NCBI GenBank assembly: GCA_905178155.1
Contig: CAJINV010000012.1
Coordinates: forward strand, 305,271 to 369,270
Direction: 5' to 3'
Source of the DNA: Amoebophrya sp. A120
Taxonomy: Eukaryota; Sar; Dinophyceae; Syndiniales; Amoebophryaceae
DNA length: 64,000 nucleotides
How positions within the stretch are numbered: the first letter of the stretch is position 1; each line of letters starts with the position of its first letter. Both the position numbers and the translations under genes were made by a program. This document shows positions 46,381 to 56,769 of this stretch, piece by piece. The notes under the pieces are model-generated. The model had not been told where the DNA came from, did not search any database, and saw only the letters and a program-made list of their open reading frames with translations.

Positions 46381-47229
46381 CTAGTACATTCCCCAGGTCC
46401 TGCTCGATGTGCTTGTCGAGAATTGTAGCGCAGATATTCACGGGCGTCAGATCGCCATTTCATGGTCCTCGCAGACGAACAACAACAAACCATGCCCAGA
46501 TACGTAGCGATCAAGCGATGGGGCCGCTGCGTAGTTTCTTGTACTTGCACATTTCCCAGACGATTCCGAATCGTATTGACTTCCGCGCGTGAACGTTAAA
46601 ATCCGAGCTCTTTCTGATGCGTCATAGGTGCACCGGCATTTCCTTCATTACAACATGATACGGCTTTTACCTTTCCCATCTTGTACAACTTACTTTCAAC
46701 TACTTTATTCTTGACGCACTGCATTCTGGATGTTGATCCGCCTCCTGTGATGATTCTTTAATAGACAAGAGTGCTACCGCGACTCATGTTGCAACAAACA
46801 CGAGCGCGCGGCGCATTCAAGTGACCTGTCCAACGTAGGTTAGCAAAATGCATTCTAGATTTTCTTGTTTAGTGTTGAAAGATGAAAGCTGGTCGTGTAA
46901 ACGAAAATTACAACTCGATGCCGTCCTTTGCAGCGAATGGATTGAAATTAGAATATTTTTGCACTGAATAACCCCTCACAAAGAGAAAAAGATAAAGTGC
47001 ACGAAGTGCCATCGGTTCGGCAAAAATATGAATAGTTTGCTTTTTTTACGTGACATGTTTAACCTATTACTTTCTAATGCCTTTATTCTTGAATTCAAGT
47101 TCGGACATCGCGCCCCTCTTTCCACTCGCCTACGCACACATCAAAGCCACTTCCTTACCACGCTGCCCATTTATTTCCATACGTAACTATTCGTATTCCA
47201 CGATCGTACAATCGTGGTCCGCGGCGAAT
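46380..47229. other. spacer, nothing recognised
   Basis: AT-richer DNA downstream of paralogue B's stop. No frame with a motif. Confidence 0.4.
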
Positions 47230-50200
47230 TTACGTATTCCAAACTCCCCTCATCGCCCGAATCGCGGTCAAAACTAGCTCCAACCTCTGCTTTTCCAAAG
47301 GCACCACTTCTTTATCTACCCACCAATCTTGGTACGCCAAACTACTCGGAAATATCCGCACAAACTCCACCGCGCAAGTTTGGAACAATTCATGCGCCGT
47401 TTGAACCGTATCCACTTCGTCCGCCTCCTGTCGCATTAAAAACATCTGTTCGTAGGAGTAGCGAAACAGCGTTAAAACCACATCCGACCGCTTCGGCGCT
47501 AGGTGCGCGAAGCGGTAGAGCCGGAGATGGTGTGGGCGGTTGGAATTTTCCACTCGGCGGGAATAGAACGCGTTTCCCGCTTGGAAACGGGCGCTGTAAG
47601 AAATTTCGTCGCCAGGGATGGTGATAGCGAGTTTAATATTTCTCCTCGTGGTGGTGGTGGTGGTGGTTTTCGTTTTCCCCAGCTGCAGTGGGGCAAGGTC
47701 TACTTGATGTGCAGCTTCTGCTTCGTCGTGCTTCAACAGAAAGTTTTCCGCGATCAATTCTGCTTTCTCCTTCTCCTGACGATTCAGCTTGGAAAAAACG
47801 GTGGCAAGCGGGAACGGCGGAGGACTCGCGACTTCTTCGCGGGTCAACACGTAAGTTCTTTCTGCGGGAGATGTTCTTGGCCTTCCTCTTATAGGTTCTG
47901 CTTGCTTTGTTAGAATCTTGTTCCTGTTCATCTCGACTTCCACAAAAGAATCCGCATTCCCGATGTTCTCCAGCACCCTCGCAAGGAATTTCAGGGTGAA
48001 TTCCCTATCCTCCCTCAGTTTCCGATGTAGCCGTAGAAACGGCATCTGCTCCTGCGCGAAATCTGAGCTCGTAAACTGCCGCACGGAGCCGTGCTGGTAG
48101 GAAAATTTGAAGTACTTATCTAATTTTACTTCGTGCGGGACGAATTTTTCCCGTTTCGTGTTGTGGAAAACCAAAAACATCGTCGGGTGGCGGGATAAAA
48201 GGTGCTCGAAGAAGATCTCGATTTCGCGTCCCGTGTCGTGGTGGAAATCTGTTTCTGCGTATAGAAGTTCTTGTTGTTGTAAGGGGTTTTTTTGTATTTG
48301 GATTTGTAGTTGCTGTTGCTGTTCATTATAACCAGAAACAAATGAAGGTGACCCGGCGTCTTCCTCGAGTTGCTGTATCAATTCCAACTCCCCAACATCG
48401 ACCTCCGCCACCGCGGAAAGGGAGTTTGTCTTGCGCATCGGCTTCAAACTCGGCGAGCAGCACGGCGTCACCGGGGCGGACGCGGAACCGTTGCTCATGC
48501 TGGCGCCCGCCAGAGTTGTACTTGAAGGGGAAGATGAAGTTGTGCTGCCCGAAGAGATCTGCCTCGCAAATATGTCTGGGTCTGGAAGGATCTAACTTGT
48601 CATGCTGCATTTGCATACGACAAAAATCTGTATTGCATGAACAGCAAAAGAGGCCCTGTTTTTGCCACGGCAAGAGGGCACTTCTCATGCGGTATAGGCA
48701 TCAGGAAGCCCACCTCGCAAAATCGGTGATGCTAGGGCATGCATCACAGACGTCAGGAGTCATGCAAAATGAGCATGACAAACCTTGCATCACCTTCCAG
48801 ACCCAGACATTTTTCCATTTGATAAGAGAAGACCGTGCTGCTCCTCCTCAACAACCTTGTCGTTCGCGCCCGCTCGTAGGCAGTCGGCTGCCTGTTCCGC
48901 TTCTTGCTGCCCGTATGAACTGCAAAAGTATCGTATTCGTATGAATGCATTACAAATTTCCCTATATTGCGGATTTGCCTTGGAAACAAGATTTGTGATG
49001 CAAGACTTGCATTTGTACGAGTACGATACTTTTGCACAGGATAGCCCGGCTGTGGTGCTGAAATGACGCTAGTATGTGTATGTGCAGGGTATTCATCCTC
49101 GTCCACCATTTCTGGCATGTCCGGGGAAAAGATGTCCCGGAAAAGTTGTATGTCCTCTTTATCCACTGCGCTGGTAACAGGGTCCTCGAAGATGTGATTG
49201 TCAACGGCAGATGAGCCGGATGCTCTAGTACTGCCTAGAGGACCTCCTGCAGAAAAGGATAAGGAGCCGGCGTTTGATATTGATGTTCTGGAGCTAGTCC
49301 TAGTAGTAGTAGCACCTCCTCCGGTGCCGCCGGCCGAAAAGGATGAACCACCTTGCTGTAGTCCTCGTCCATCATTGATAGTATCCCATGGTGGTCCTCC
49401 ACCGCCCTGCACGCTCGTCCCCCCAGCCGCCTTGATTTTGTTCCCGCAGAGCACGGAAACGTATTCTTCTGCTTCCGTACCATCCAGATACACTCCCTCG
49501 TTTTTGTTTCTCGCCAACCCATCTGCGACTGCAAGGAGGAGCTGTGCGCCGAAGGAGATGGTGGGAAGTAGTTGATGTTGGGGAGTGCTGGTGCTTTGTC
49601 GTGGTTCTGGTTCTCTCTCCGATGCTCCACGTCTTCCGACGTAGCCCGACACCGGTGTTCTGAACTTGTTCAATATGGGGTTCTCAAGCGTTACATTCTC
49701 AGCTGTTGCATGAATTTGTCATGCAAAAACACCTTCACCATCCTCACGATCAAGCTGCTCCGCATGACAAATTTGCGAAGGGCTAAGCCGCGCCTAAATC
49801 TGCGCCGAACTTGTAACGCAAAAGGCGCAATCTTCCTCCTTCCACTTTTGCCAGTCTTGCATTACAAATTCATGTAACATTTGAGAACTCCATATTCAAA
49901 ACCAGATATTTCGGCACCTGCCGGAAGAAGGCCCAGGGACCGAGATCTGCGCGCGACCGAAGTTGGTCGTACTGCGCCGGATGTAGTGTCGTTCTCTGCG
50001 CTTTTTCGTGATAAAGCATTTCCTCCGCGAGAAAGACTGCGAGGGAGCCGGTCGCTTGTTCCAGTCTGTTTATTATCCCTCCGCGAGCTGTTCTAGAAGT
50101 TGAAAATAGCTTCTGGGCCCCCGTCTTTCCACCTTGATATCCTATTTGCTTCGCACCATTCGCGGCTACAAGAACAGTCGGGGTTTGTATCGCTTTCAGC

Positions 50201-51735
50201 GCGAAGGATTTTTCCAAAACCATTCGCCTCAGCACTTTCAAGTCCTTGTCCTGCACCCTCTCCTGTTTGATCTTCCCCTCAATCAGTTCCAAAGCTGCGA
50301 GTCGGACTTTTTCCAAAGACTCAATACACCGAAAATTCAAGGTTTCCGTCACAAGGTTGTCATCCAGGGCGAGGAGATTCGTACTCGAGGGAGATCGGGT
50401 AGCAGTGATGCTGCTCGCATCTTCTGCTGTGCCACGCCCCGCCGTCGTCCTAGGAACAATTGCAGTCCACGCAGGCGTCTTACTTAGCGTGGAAAGTAAC
50501 CTACCTGCCGGTACTCTTCGCCCCCTGGCCGCGTAGTTGAAGAGAAGATCTAAAGCGAGCACCTGTTCGTCTGTTTCCTCCTCTAGGCGCAAGGTTGAAT
50601 TTGCTTTCGAAGCTTCTGGCGGGGTCGTGTAATGCTGCATCACAACGTCAACATCGTCAGCAGCAGAGCCGGCCGCTCCTACACGGGCAGATGCCGCTGG
50701 CTTCAGCGGTTCCGGCGTAGTGGGTGCGATAGAAGTCGCAGCCCGCGTGCTTGCTGTGTCACTTAAGGAGTCCTGCGACATCATCATCTGCTGGTCTTGT
50801 TCGAAAAAATCAAAGCCGAGGATGCCTTTATTGTGCAGCTTGTCGCGGTCAGCAGAACTGGTTTTCCATCCCGGCACCAAATTTCCGCTCCTACTACTAT
50901 CTCTCAAAGCTTCATCCACTTCGCGATGAAATGTGCGACAATTATCCGGCGATTTCCCATAAGCCTCCGCGTGGTCCTGCGCACCGCCTAAACTCAGCCA
51001 CCGGTCGCTTGCCTGTGCTTGAAACACCCCGAGAGCGGAGTTTTCCTCCACCAGCCATCGTGGGAGGGTCCAGGTTTTCAACGGAGTGCTAACAAGGTCC
51101 TGCTGCTGCACTCCGGTCGCGGTCGTTGAACCACCAGCAGGAAGTTTCTGCAGCTGTTCCGCACTGTACGCTTCGATGGTGAGTCTGTTGTCGTCATGTA
51201 AAAGTGGAGGTGCTTCCTCGTTAAAATCAGGATTTAAGTGGGCTTGTTGCGGCTCCGGCTGCTGGGAATGAATATGTTCTTGATGTAACTCTGTCCGATC
51301 GGTTGCTGTTGAAGAACTGAATGCGCCTCCGAGCTGGAAATCCGGGATAGGGTCGTCCTCGTCCACGACCGTGGCTGAAGTGCCCCCTCTTCTGCGCTGG
51401 TGGGAAAATAAATGATCCTGTTCCTGCTCACCCAGAACTATATTAACGTCGGGGAAAGACGACCAAAGTCGGTGGTCTTCGTCCCGAAGCGCAGCGTCGG
51501 TAAATGTTTCTGCCTCATCCGATGGGGGTTGGAAGAGGACTGGCCTAACTGATTTTACGACTGGCGTTAAGTCGTGGAGTTGTACCGTTGCTATGCCAAT
51601 GAAAAGCTTCAGGAGAGGACGTCGGCGGGACAGCACTCCTGCGCTAGTAGGTGATTGTGGTTGATGGTTTGTCATCATGTTCTTGACGCCGGATGTTGTG
51701 AGCCGCTGCTGCCCGCCCCGCCCGTAGAGTTCCAT
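47230..51735 (-). CDS. paralogue B of a probable secreted or membrane protein pair
   Basis: Unrecognised, about 1,400 residues. The start MELYGRGGQQRLTTSG at 51735 is followed by RRPLLKLFIGIATVQL, a possible signal anchor; a second Met pair lies about 20 codons on. Motifs shared with paralogue A, in the same order, are WTLPRWLVEE, ALGVFQAQASDRWLSL, NFRCIESLEKVRLAALELIE, FLAEEMLYHEKAQRTTLHP, WAFFRQVPKYLVLN and ISFGAQLLLAVADG. Three introners are removed in frame: 49674-49894 (LVLN|KFRT), 48914-49043 (PQPG|SKKR) and 48558-48824 (TVFS|SGST). The C-terminal third has EIFFEHLLSRHPTMFLVFHN and EFTLKFLARVLENIGNAD, weakly like paralogue A, and stops at 47230 (AMRGVWNT). Between 48557 and 48330 another frame also reads well (FRVRPGDAVLLAEFEADAQ), so that stretch should be checked. 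Function unknown. Confidence 0.75.
48558..48824. mobile_element. introner 32 (GTCTGGGTCTGG family)
   Basis: Left end TCTGCCTCGCAAATATGTCT, right end AGACATTTTTCCATTTGATA; exact duplicate AGAGA (48553-48557, 48825-48829). The left TATC end has been lost. Removal gives STVFS|SGSTTSSS in frame. Confidence 0.85.
48914..49043. mobile_element. introner 33 (AAAGTATCGTACTCGTA family)
   Basis: TATGAACTGCAAAAGTATCG ... CGATACTTTTGCACAGGATA; exact duplicate GCCCG (48909-48913, 49044-49048). Removal gives APQPG|SKKRNRQ in frame. Confidence 0.95.
49674..49894. mobile_element. introner 34 (GTTCTCAAACGTTACA family)
   Basis: TATGGGGTTCTCAAGCGTTA ... GTAACATTTGAGAACTCCAT plus A; exact duplicate TTCAA (49669-49673, 49895-49899). 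Removal gives KYLVLN|KFRTPVSG. Paralogue A is uninterrupted here (KYLLLLKTVDFS). Confidence 0.95.
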
Positions 51736-52579
51736 TGCTCTTGTTCCTGTGAAGAAAGAGGCGATTTCCTACAGGAGGTGCAGATCCTCGCAATACTGCG
51801 GAACAAATTACAAAATCAATATATTGAAGGTCCGGTGCAAAAATCAAAATGCAGTGGAAAAAATACTATAGTGAATGCAAAAAAAAGCGCACGAGAAAGA
51901 TTGATGTAAGTGTGCTTCGGCCAAAAGGTCAATATTGCTGTAGTTCCTTGTCGTGCATAATAGCTTAGTGTTAGATGATACTAGACCAGGTCTGGCTTTC
52001 AACAAGAACCTGCTCATGCTTGGATTAGGATACGAAATAGAACCAGACAGGCGACACATGGAAAGAAAAATTACCATCTATGACAGAAAGGAAAACTGAA
52101 CCAGATCGTTTTTGCAAGTATGCTACTAAAACTTGTAGTTCTTTCAACCACCACAGGTAGGAAAGCAATACATCGTTCGGATCGTTTCTTTTTCTTTCCG
52201 AAGCTATTCTCAAGTTTGCGAGAGCATGTGGTCGTGAACAACATCGGTGTCAGAACACTTCTTCGCAGCTGCACCACAAAGTCGCACATGATCCGACGGC
52301 TTGATTACTAGGCCATCGTGTTTCATCTTGCTCAGGTAGCAACACCTTTATATACTCGTCGTTATTTTTTGAATTTCTTCGAAATTGCGTCACAAGCCAT
52401 TTCCTGTCTCTCAACATGCGCACAGAGGATGCTCCTGTACGACGTCCAACGAGAACAACCTGAACCCAAGCTCACATCGCCCGCGTCTTGGTTGTTCAAC
52501 ATCCTTCTTGTAAAACCGCATGAGAAATCGTGGCCTGTCCTCGCGTTGTTGTAAAGCATCAAATGCAGCTTGTGCTCCA

Positions 52580-54836
52580 CTACAGTTCCCCACATTCCGT
52601 AACAATTACGTTCAACCGTGGTCCGTGTGCCGTGTATGCTGTGCAAAAGTATCGTACTCGTACTAATCGCATTTATGCATTACAAATTTTTTTGTCAGGT
52701 TAAATCCGCATTTCCATTTGTCATGCTGGCCGAATTTGTAATGCGATTTCTACTAGTACGATGCTTTTGCAATGCATAACGTGCCGACCGCGACGTTTTC
52801 TATCTTCCTCACGACGTGCATGCTGCTCTGGTCCAGCACCTTCCCGAACACCACATGCTTCCCGTCCAGCCAGTCGCACTATGAAAGTGCACAACTCCCC
52901 CTCCCCCTCATATGTCATGCAAAATACCCAATCCGCCCTTTGTATCTTGGCACTCTTTGCACGACAAGTTCTGCTAGCCCAAATAGCACTACACTCCAGT
53001 GCAAGTTTGTCATGCAAAATCGGCACTCTTGCTGATGCTTGTATTGCCGTTAATGCAATACAAATGAGGGGGATGGGGAGCTGTGCACTGTCATACGCAC
53101 TTGTTACAGGTGAGAAAAAACTGGCACCCGTTGGTGTTGGGCCCACTATTTGCCATGCAGAGCAGGTATGCATTGCAAATATGTCTGGGTCTGGAAAAGT
53201 GGAACTTGTATTGCGTGTCGAGGATTGCAGAAAAATCTGTATTGCATAAAAGCAACAAAAGCGCCACAATTTCGTGATGAAAAAACGCAGTTTGTAATGC
53301 GAACTAAGGATGAGAAAGCGTCTGAAAAATTTGTTATGCTACACTGCTCTTACAGGCGCAGTCACTCATGACCATTCAGCATCACAAATTTCCAGACGCA
53401 GACATATTTGCATTTGATAGCAGGCCCGCCTGGTCGTGTCGCAGGGTGAAGTTTTCGTCCGGAAATTTTTCGCCGAAAATTGACAAAGACCCGGTGCCGT
53501 CGCCCTTCACGAAGTCACCGCCTTGGATCTGTTGTGGGTTTTTGGAGTCTGCTGTAATGGGGTGACTAAGTAGGGTTTATTTTTCTTTCACACGACACGA
53601 CAGGGACACTACGTTCGTGCTGCCGCTTGGTAGTACTTTCTCAGAGCCACCATGTTCAGGCGGCTCTCCTAGGCGGTCCTTATCGAATCGACGGAGCACA
53701 CGGCCCCGTCGTGAGAGCTGGCTCCTGAGGAAGCGAAAGGTAGACCAGAACCAGAGGGGGAGATCATCTCGAGTGGCGTTTGAGGGTCCGATCCGCGAAA
53801 TTTCAAAATTTCATTTTTATCGCGGACAAAAATCCGCGAATTTTCAAAATTTTGTTTTTATGACGCAGTGGAGGACGACGTTGTCTCTTTATCGTGGTTC
53901 GGACAGGGATTATCTGAACATGAGGTGTGTTTTCGCCTTATCACACTTCAAATTTGGTAAATTTCTGGTCAATTTTCAAAATTTTATTTTTATTGGCCTC
54001 ACTTTTGTGAGTCGATTTGCTTGTATGAGCTGTAGTTGCTTTAGCAAACACGTACCGGCAGTTTTGCAGTTGATGACATCTTGATTTTTGCTTTAGAATT
54101 TGAAATCGCGAAAATTTAAAATTTTATTTTTATCGTGGACGCGAATCCGCGAAATTTTAAAATTTTATTTTTATTGAGGTCGAAAAGTCGTCTGCTTCTC
54201 TTGCATGCTCCAGCGTTCAGCCTATGTCCTGTATTGAGTAGACCATCACAGAACGAAAATTGCTTTCGCCTCCCACCCGCCCCTGAATCAACCTTTTACT
54301 GTCCTCCACCAGGTCCATGATACTTTTCGACTAGTACCAGGACACAACAAGTCAAATACTTGCTACTCACCATACCATGCTGCATAACGCTATCTAGCAC
54401 GGTGTGCTAGCCACAATCCGCATCAGCAATCATACCATGGGGAATGACATTATGCAGCATGGTATACCCAGAGCCTAATTCCAACAGGTTTCTACTCCTC
54501 ACACGCCATGGCAACAGCGTGGTGTCATCGTATACAAACTACCATCACGACATACGATCTACTCTCGTGGTATCAAGATCTACCTAAAGGTGCATCAAGT
54601 AGTTAGTTCTATACCATGAAATCCTTGATGACTCGGTGAAAGATGCAGTTTTTGTAGCCAATCGGCACTCGGTTCAGCTTAAACTCCCCTGTGCACAGCT
54701 GTCGGAAGTTTTCCGCCGTTTTTGGTGCGACGTCGCGGTAGAGTTCCATTTTTATTCTCCCGATGGCGTGGCCGCCGACGCCAATGTCCAGAAATACCAC
54801 CGGGTTCTCCGGGTGCCGAAGAGGCTTGTTCTCCAT
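52580..54836 (-). CDS. PPIH: cyclophilin H-type peptidyl-prolyl cis-trans isomerase
   Basis: Peptidyl-prolyl isomerase. In other eukaryotes PPIH binds the U4/U6 snRNP through PRPF4 and so belongs to the splicing machinery. Segments are 54615-54836, 53420-53528, about 53096-53161, 52779-52874 and 52580-52629, which sum to 543 nt: 180 codons plus stop, close to the 177 of human PPIH. Exon 1 has [20 protein letters not shown] and FHRVIKDFM with the catalytic Arg; exon 2 has [14 protein letters not shown]; then [40 protein letters not shown] and the C-terminal VIVTECGEL. Intron 1 (53529-54614) is ordinary GT-AG. The other three introns are introners whose removal with one 5-bp duplicate gives exactly this sequence. 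The pattern [13 protein letters not shown] and the overall length favour PPIH over cyclophilin A. The stop is at 52580-52582. Confidence 0.96.
52635..52778. mobile_element. introner 35 (AAAGTATCGTACTCGTA family)
   Basis: TATGCTGTGCAAAAGTATCG ... CGATGCTTTTGCAATGCATA; flanks CCGTG / ACGTG. Removal restores the C-terminus VAVGT, one residue (Ala or Ser), [15 protein letters not shown] of cyclophilin H. Confidence 0.96.
52880..53095. mobile_element. introner 36 (AGTGCACAACT family)
   Basis: TATGAAAGTGCACAACTCCC ... GGAGCTGTGCACTGTCATA; exact duplicate CGCAC (52875-52879, 53096-53100). Removal gives [16 protein letters not shown], a conserved cyclophilin sequence. No GT-AG placement is possible. 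Confidence 0.98.
53167..53419. mobile_element. introner 37 (GTCTGGGTCTGG family)
   Basis: TATGCATTGCAAATATGTCT ... AGACATATTTGCATTTGATA; exact duplicate GCAGG (53162-53166, 53420-53424). Removal gives [16 protein letters not shown], conserved in cyclophilins. No GT-AG placement is possible. Confidence 0.98.
53791..54178. repeat. five dispersed copies of an AAAATTTTATTTTTAT unit
   Basis: Near-copies at about 53796, 53838, 53970, 54110 and 54150, several preceded by a TCCGCGAAATTTT-like lead and followed by TCG. All have the same orientation and lie inside cyclophilin intron 1. Confidence 0.85.
54372..54465. repeat. 15-bp perfect inverted repeat
   Basis: ATACCATGCTGCATA at 54372-54386 and its exact reverse complement at 54451-54465, with a 64-bp loop that includes a further CATACCATGG. 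In cyclophilin intron 1; it could fold as a hairpin. Confidence 0.85.
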
Positions 54837-55761
54837 TTTTTGTGATACGTGGTCGTACTAGACAGAGTGAAAAATGCCTCGTAGGCAGTTTGTAAATTAC
54901 GATGTAGAAATACTTAGATGTGCTCACAAGAGGAGCGGATTGTTTGATAAAGATGTTTTATCTGAACAAGTACGAGCACTACAAGAACTATTTTCACGTC
55001 TATTCCACCAACGTCGCTGCGCAGAGAGTAATCGGTCAACAGTTTGGAAAAACATGTTTTTCGACAGGAACGAGAGAAGCAGAAAAAAGTAGAAAATTTT
55101 CCCAAAATATGATCCTTATTTGAGCCACAAAAAGTAGCCGGTGATTTGACCAGTGCAGGTGCAATGCGCCACAAGAGGCAATTTAGCAGTACTGAATACT
55201 TGGATCCAATCTCATGCGGGAAAAACAATTTCGTCTTCTATGACTGTTTCATTTCCTTCGGATTTGATCATTTCTTACTCTTTCCACGTCGGATGAAGAT
55301 CTTTGCCTTTGGCTATCTCATTCCTCTTCACATTTCCGTTGAAACAACTCGCTTCGATGTGATTGTGAGTCTAGGCACAGCTACGCTCGTCAGCGACTGT
55401 GACTAGAAAGAGAGAGGAGCTTCTTGCGCTTGTCACCTTCCTGCTTCAGACAATCCTCTAGAATTTCATGATACAAATATCGCGGTGAATAAAGTTCGCG
55501 TGTCAGCTTTGCTTTTGTTGAAGCTGAAATAGAAAGGGATTTGATTCCGATTGGCGGAATGTGGCCTATAGCATGAGCTCAGCATGAGCTTGATTCCAAT
55601 AGGATTGATGAGTGAAAAAAGCCTCGCAGAATTTCGCTTTTTGCGCCCTCTGCGCCGTGCTCCTACTGTTCCATGTTCTGTCTCGGCAGGAGCATAAATT
55701 TACTGTTTTTCCACGCCTTTATTAATCTCGTTGTCTTCCGCGTTCAACATAACAGCGCGGC
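54837..55761. other. intergenic spacer, nothing recognised
   Basis: Upstream of the cyclophilin start; mixed composition with no convincing exon. Would contain the cyclophilin promoter. Confidence 0.4.
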
Positions 55762-56724
55762 TTACTTTGTTGCAGTCGTCTTTGAGTCATTTTTTGTCTT
55801 CTTGCTGCTTCGCTGAGGCAAAGGTCGTAGCGTGACTAGTTCAGCATCAGCTGGTTTCTTCAGATCCCATCCCTTGTTGCTGAGGAGATTTTCGACGGCT
55901 CCAATAATGGGCGCTTGCTTGAGGATGCCTTCCATATCGGGTTCCCAGTGTAAATTTTTCAGTGTGTAAAGCAGGAAAGCAAGAGGTCCACCATGGTCGT
56001 GCAACACTCGGAAGGGGAAGGGCCCTTTGCTGTAGCGATGGCCATCATCATCTAGTGTGATGTACTTTTTCCAGCACATTTCTCCATGCTTCCACGCCGT
56101 TGATTTGTTCGTCTCGTATAACACTTTCAAAAACGTCATTAGCATCCCAAAATGCGCTGTCGCGGCGTTGTAGTCTGCTCGAGCGCTTGCCTGACGACAT
56201 TCCTCTTCCTCTAGCGAGGGACAACGCTTCGCGTGCTTGATTCCTGCGTCCAAAAAGCGCTCCGCGATCCGGCGAGCGGTGCGGGTCTCATCCGCGAAGA
56301 CACCACTCGACCCGCGAATGAGTTCAATTAGAAATAGTAGACGCTCCCACATGTACCTTCTTGACCAGATGAGCTTCGAATCGTCACCAGACGGATTACC
56401 TCCACAATCCTTGACCTCCTGTTCGAACGTCATGAAACCGAACCCAATCTCGCCTTTCCCTTCAATGTCCTCCTCAAAAAAACTGTTTTCAAAGTCCTCC
56501 TGTACAAGCCTTTTCCTCTCGTTGAGCCAGCGGCGCAGCCTGCAGGACAGCTGGACATAAATCAGCTCGTTCCGTAGAACGCCCTCGTCGTGGCATCGCC
56601 TTTTATTCCTGATCACCCTCTTGCTGCCCTCCCAAATCAATCGGCTCAACTTCGGATAAAAAATACCTGCGATATGAATCGTTTTTCGAGAAAAAGGACG
56701 CAGTTCGAACACCATCCGCTGCAA
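55762..56724 (-). CDS. hypothetical protein, Trp/Arg-rich
   Basis: Open frame of 320 codons with no family I recognise. It is well ordered rather than low-complexity: LSCRLRRWLNERKRLVQEDF, SRRYMWERLLFLIELIRGSS, CRQASARADYNAATAHFGML and GPFPFRVLHDHGGPLAFLLY. The C-terminus is Lys-rich (SSKKTKNDSKTTATK). The first Met (MQRMVFELRPFSRK) is not clearly the true start. An AG acceptor (AAGTTGCAG) lies immediately upstream near 56724, so this may be the 3' exon of the coiled-coil gene that ends at 56770. Phase did not match for the most obvious donor, so I keep the two apart. No introner is present. Confidence 0.6.
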   Translation of the reverse strand: MQRMVFELRPFSRKTIHIAGIFYPKLSRLIWEGSKRVIRNKRRCHDEGVLRNELIYVQLSCRLRRWLNERKRLVQEDFENSFFEEDIEGKGEIGFGFMTFEQEVKDCGGNPSGDDSKLIWSRRYMWERLLFLIELIRGSSGVFADETRTARRIAERFLDAGIKHAKRCPSLEEEECRQASARADYNAATAHFGMLMTFLKVLYETNKSTAWKHGEMCWKKYITLDDDGHRYSKGPFPFRVLHDHGGPLAFLLYTLKNLHWEPDMEGILKQAPIIGAVENLLSNKGWDLKKPADAELVTLRPLPQRSSKKTKNDSKTTATK

Positions 56725-56769
56725 CTTCGGTCCAGAAATGCCACACGTTTCACTGACTGCTCAGGCGGA

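Larger units (their letters stand above)
53529..54614 (-). other. ordinary GT-AG intron 1 of the cyclophilin H gene
   Basis: Donor ATG|GTATAG at 54614 and acceptor CAACAG|ATC at 53529 join KDFM to IQGGDF. At 1,086 bp it is far longer than any introner and holds two kinds of repeat. Confidence 0.93.

Noticed and set aside
44327-46592. Frames of 430 or more codons on both strands in the large GC island
   Set aside because: Opposite frames are open at the same place, composition is Ala/Gly/Pro/Arg only, and no motif or exon context exists. High GC removes stop codons by chance.
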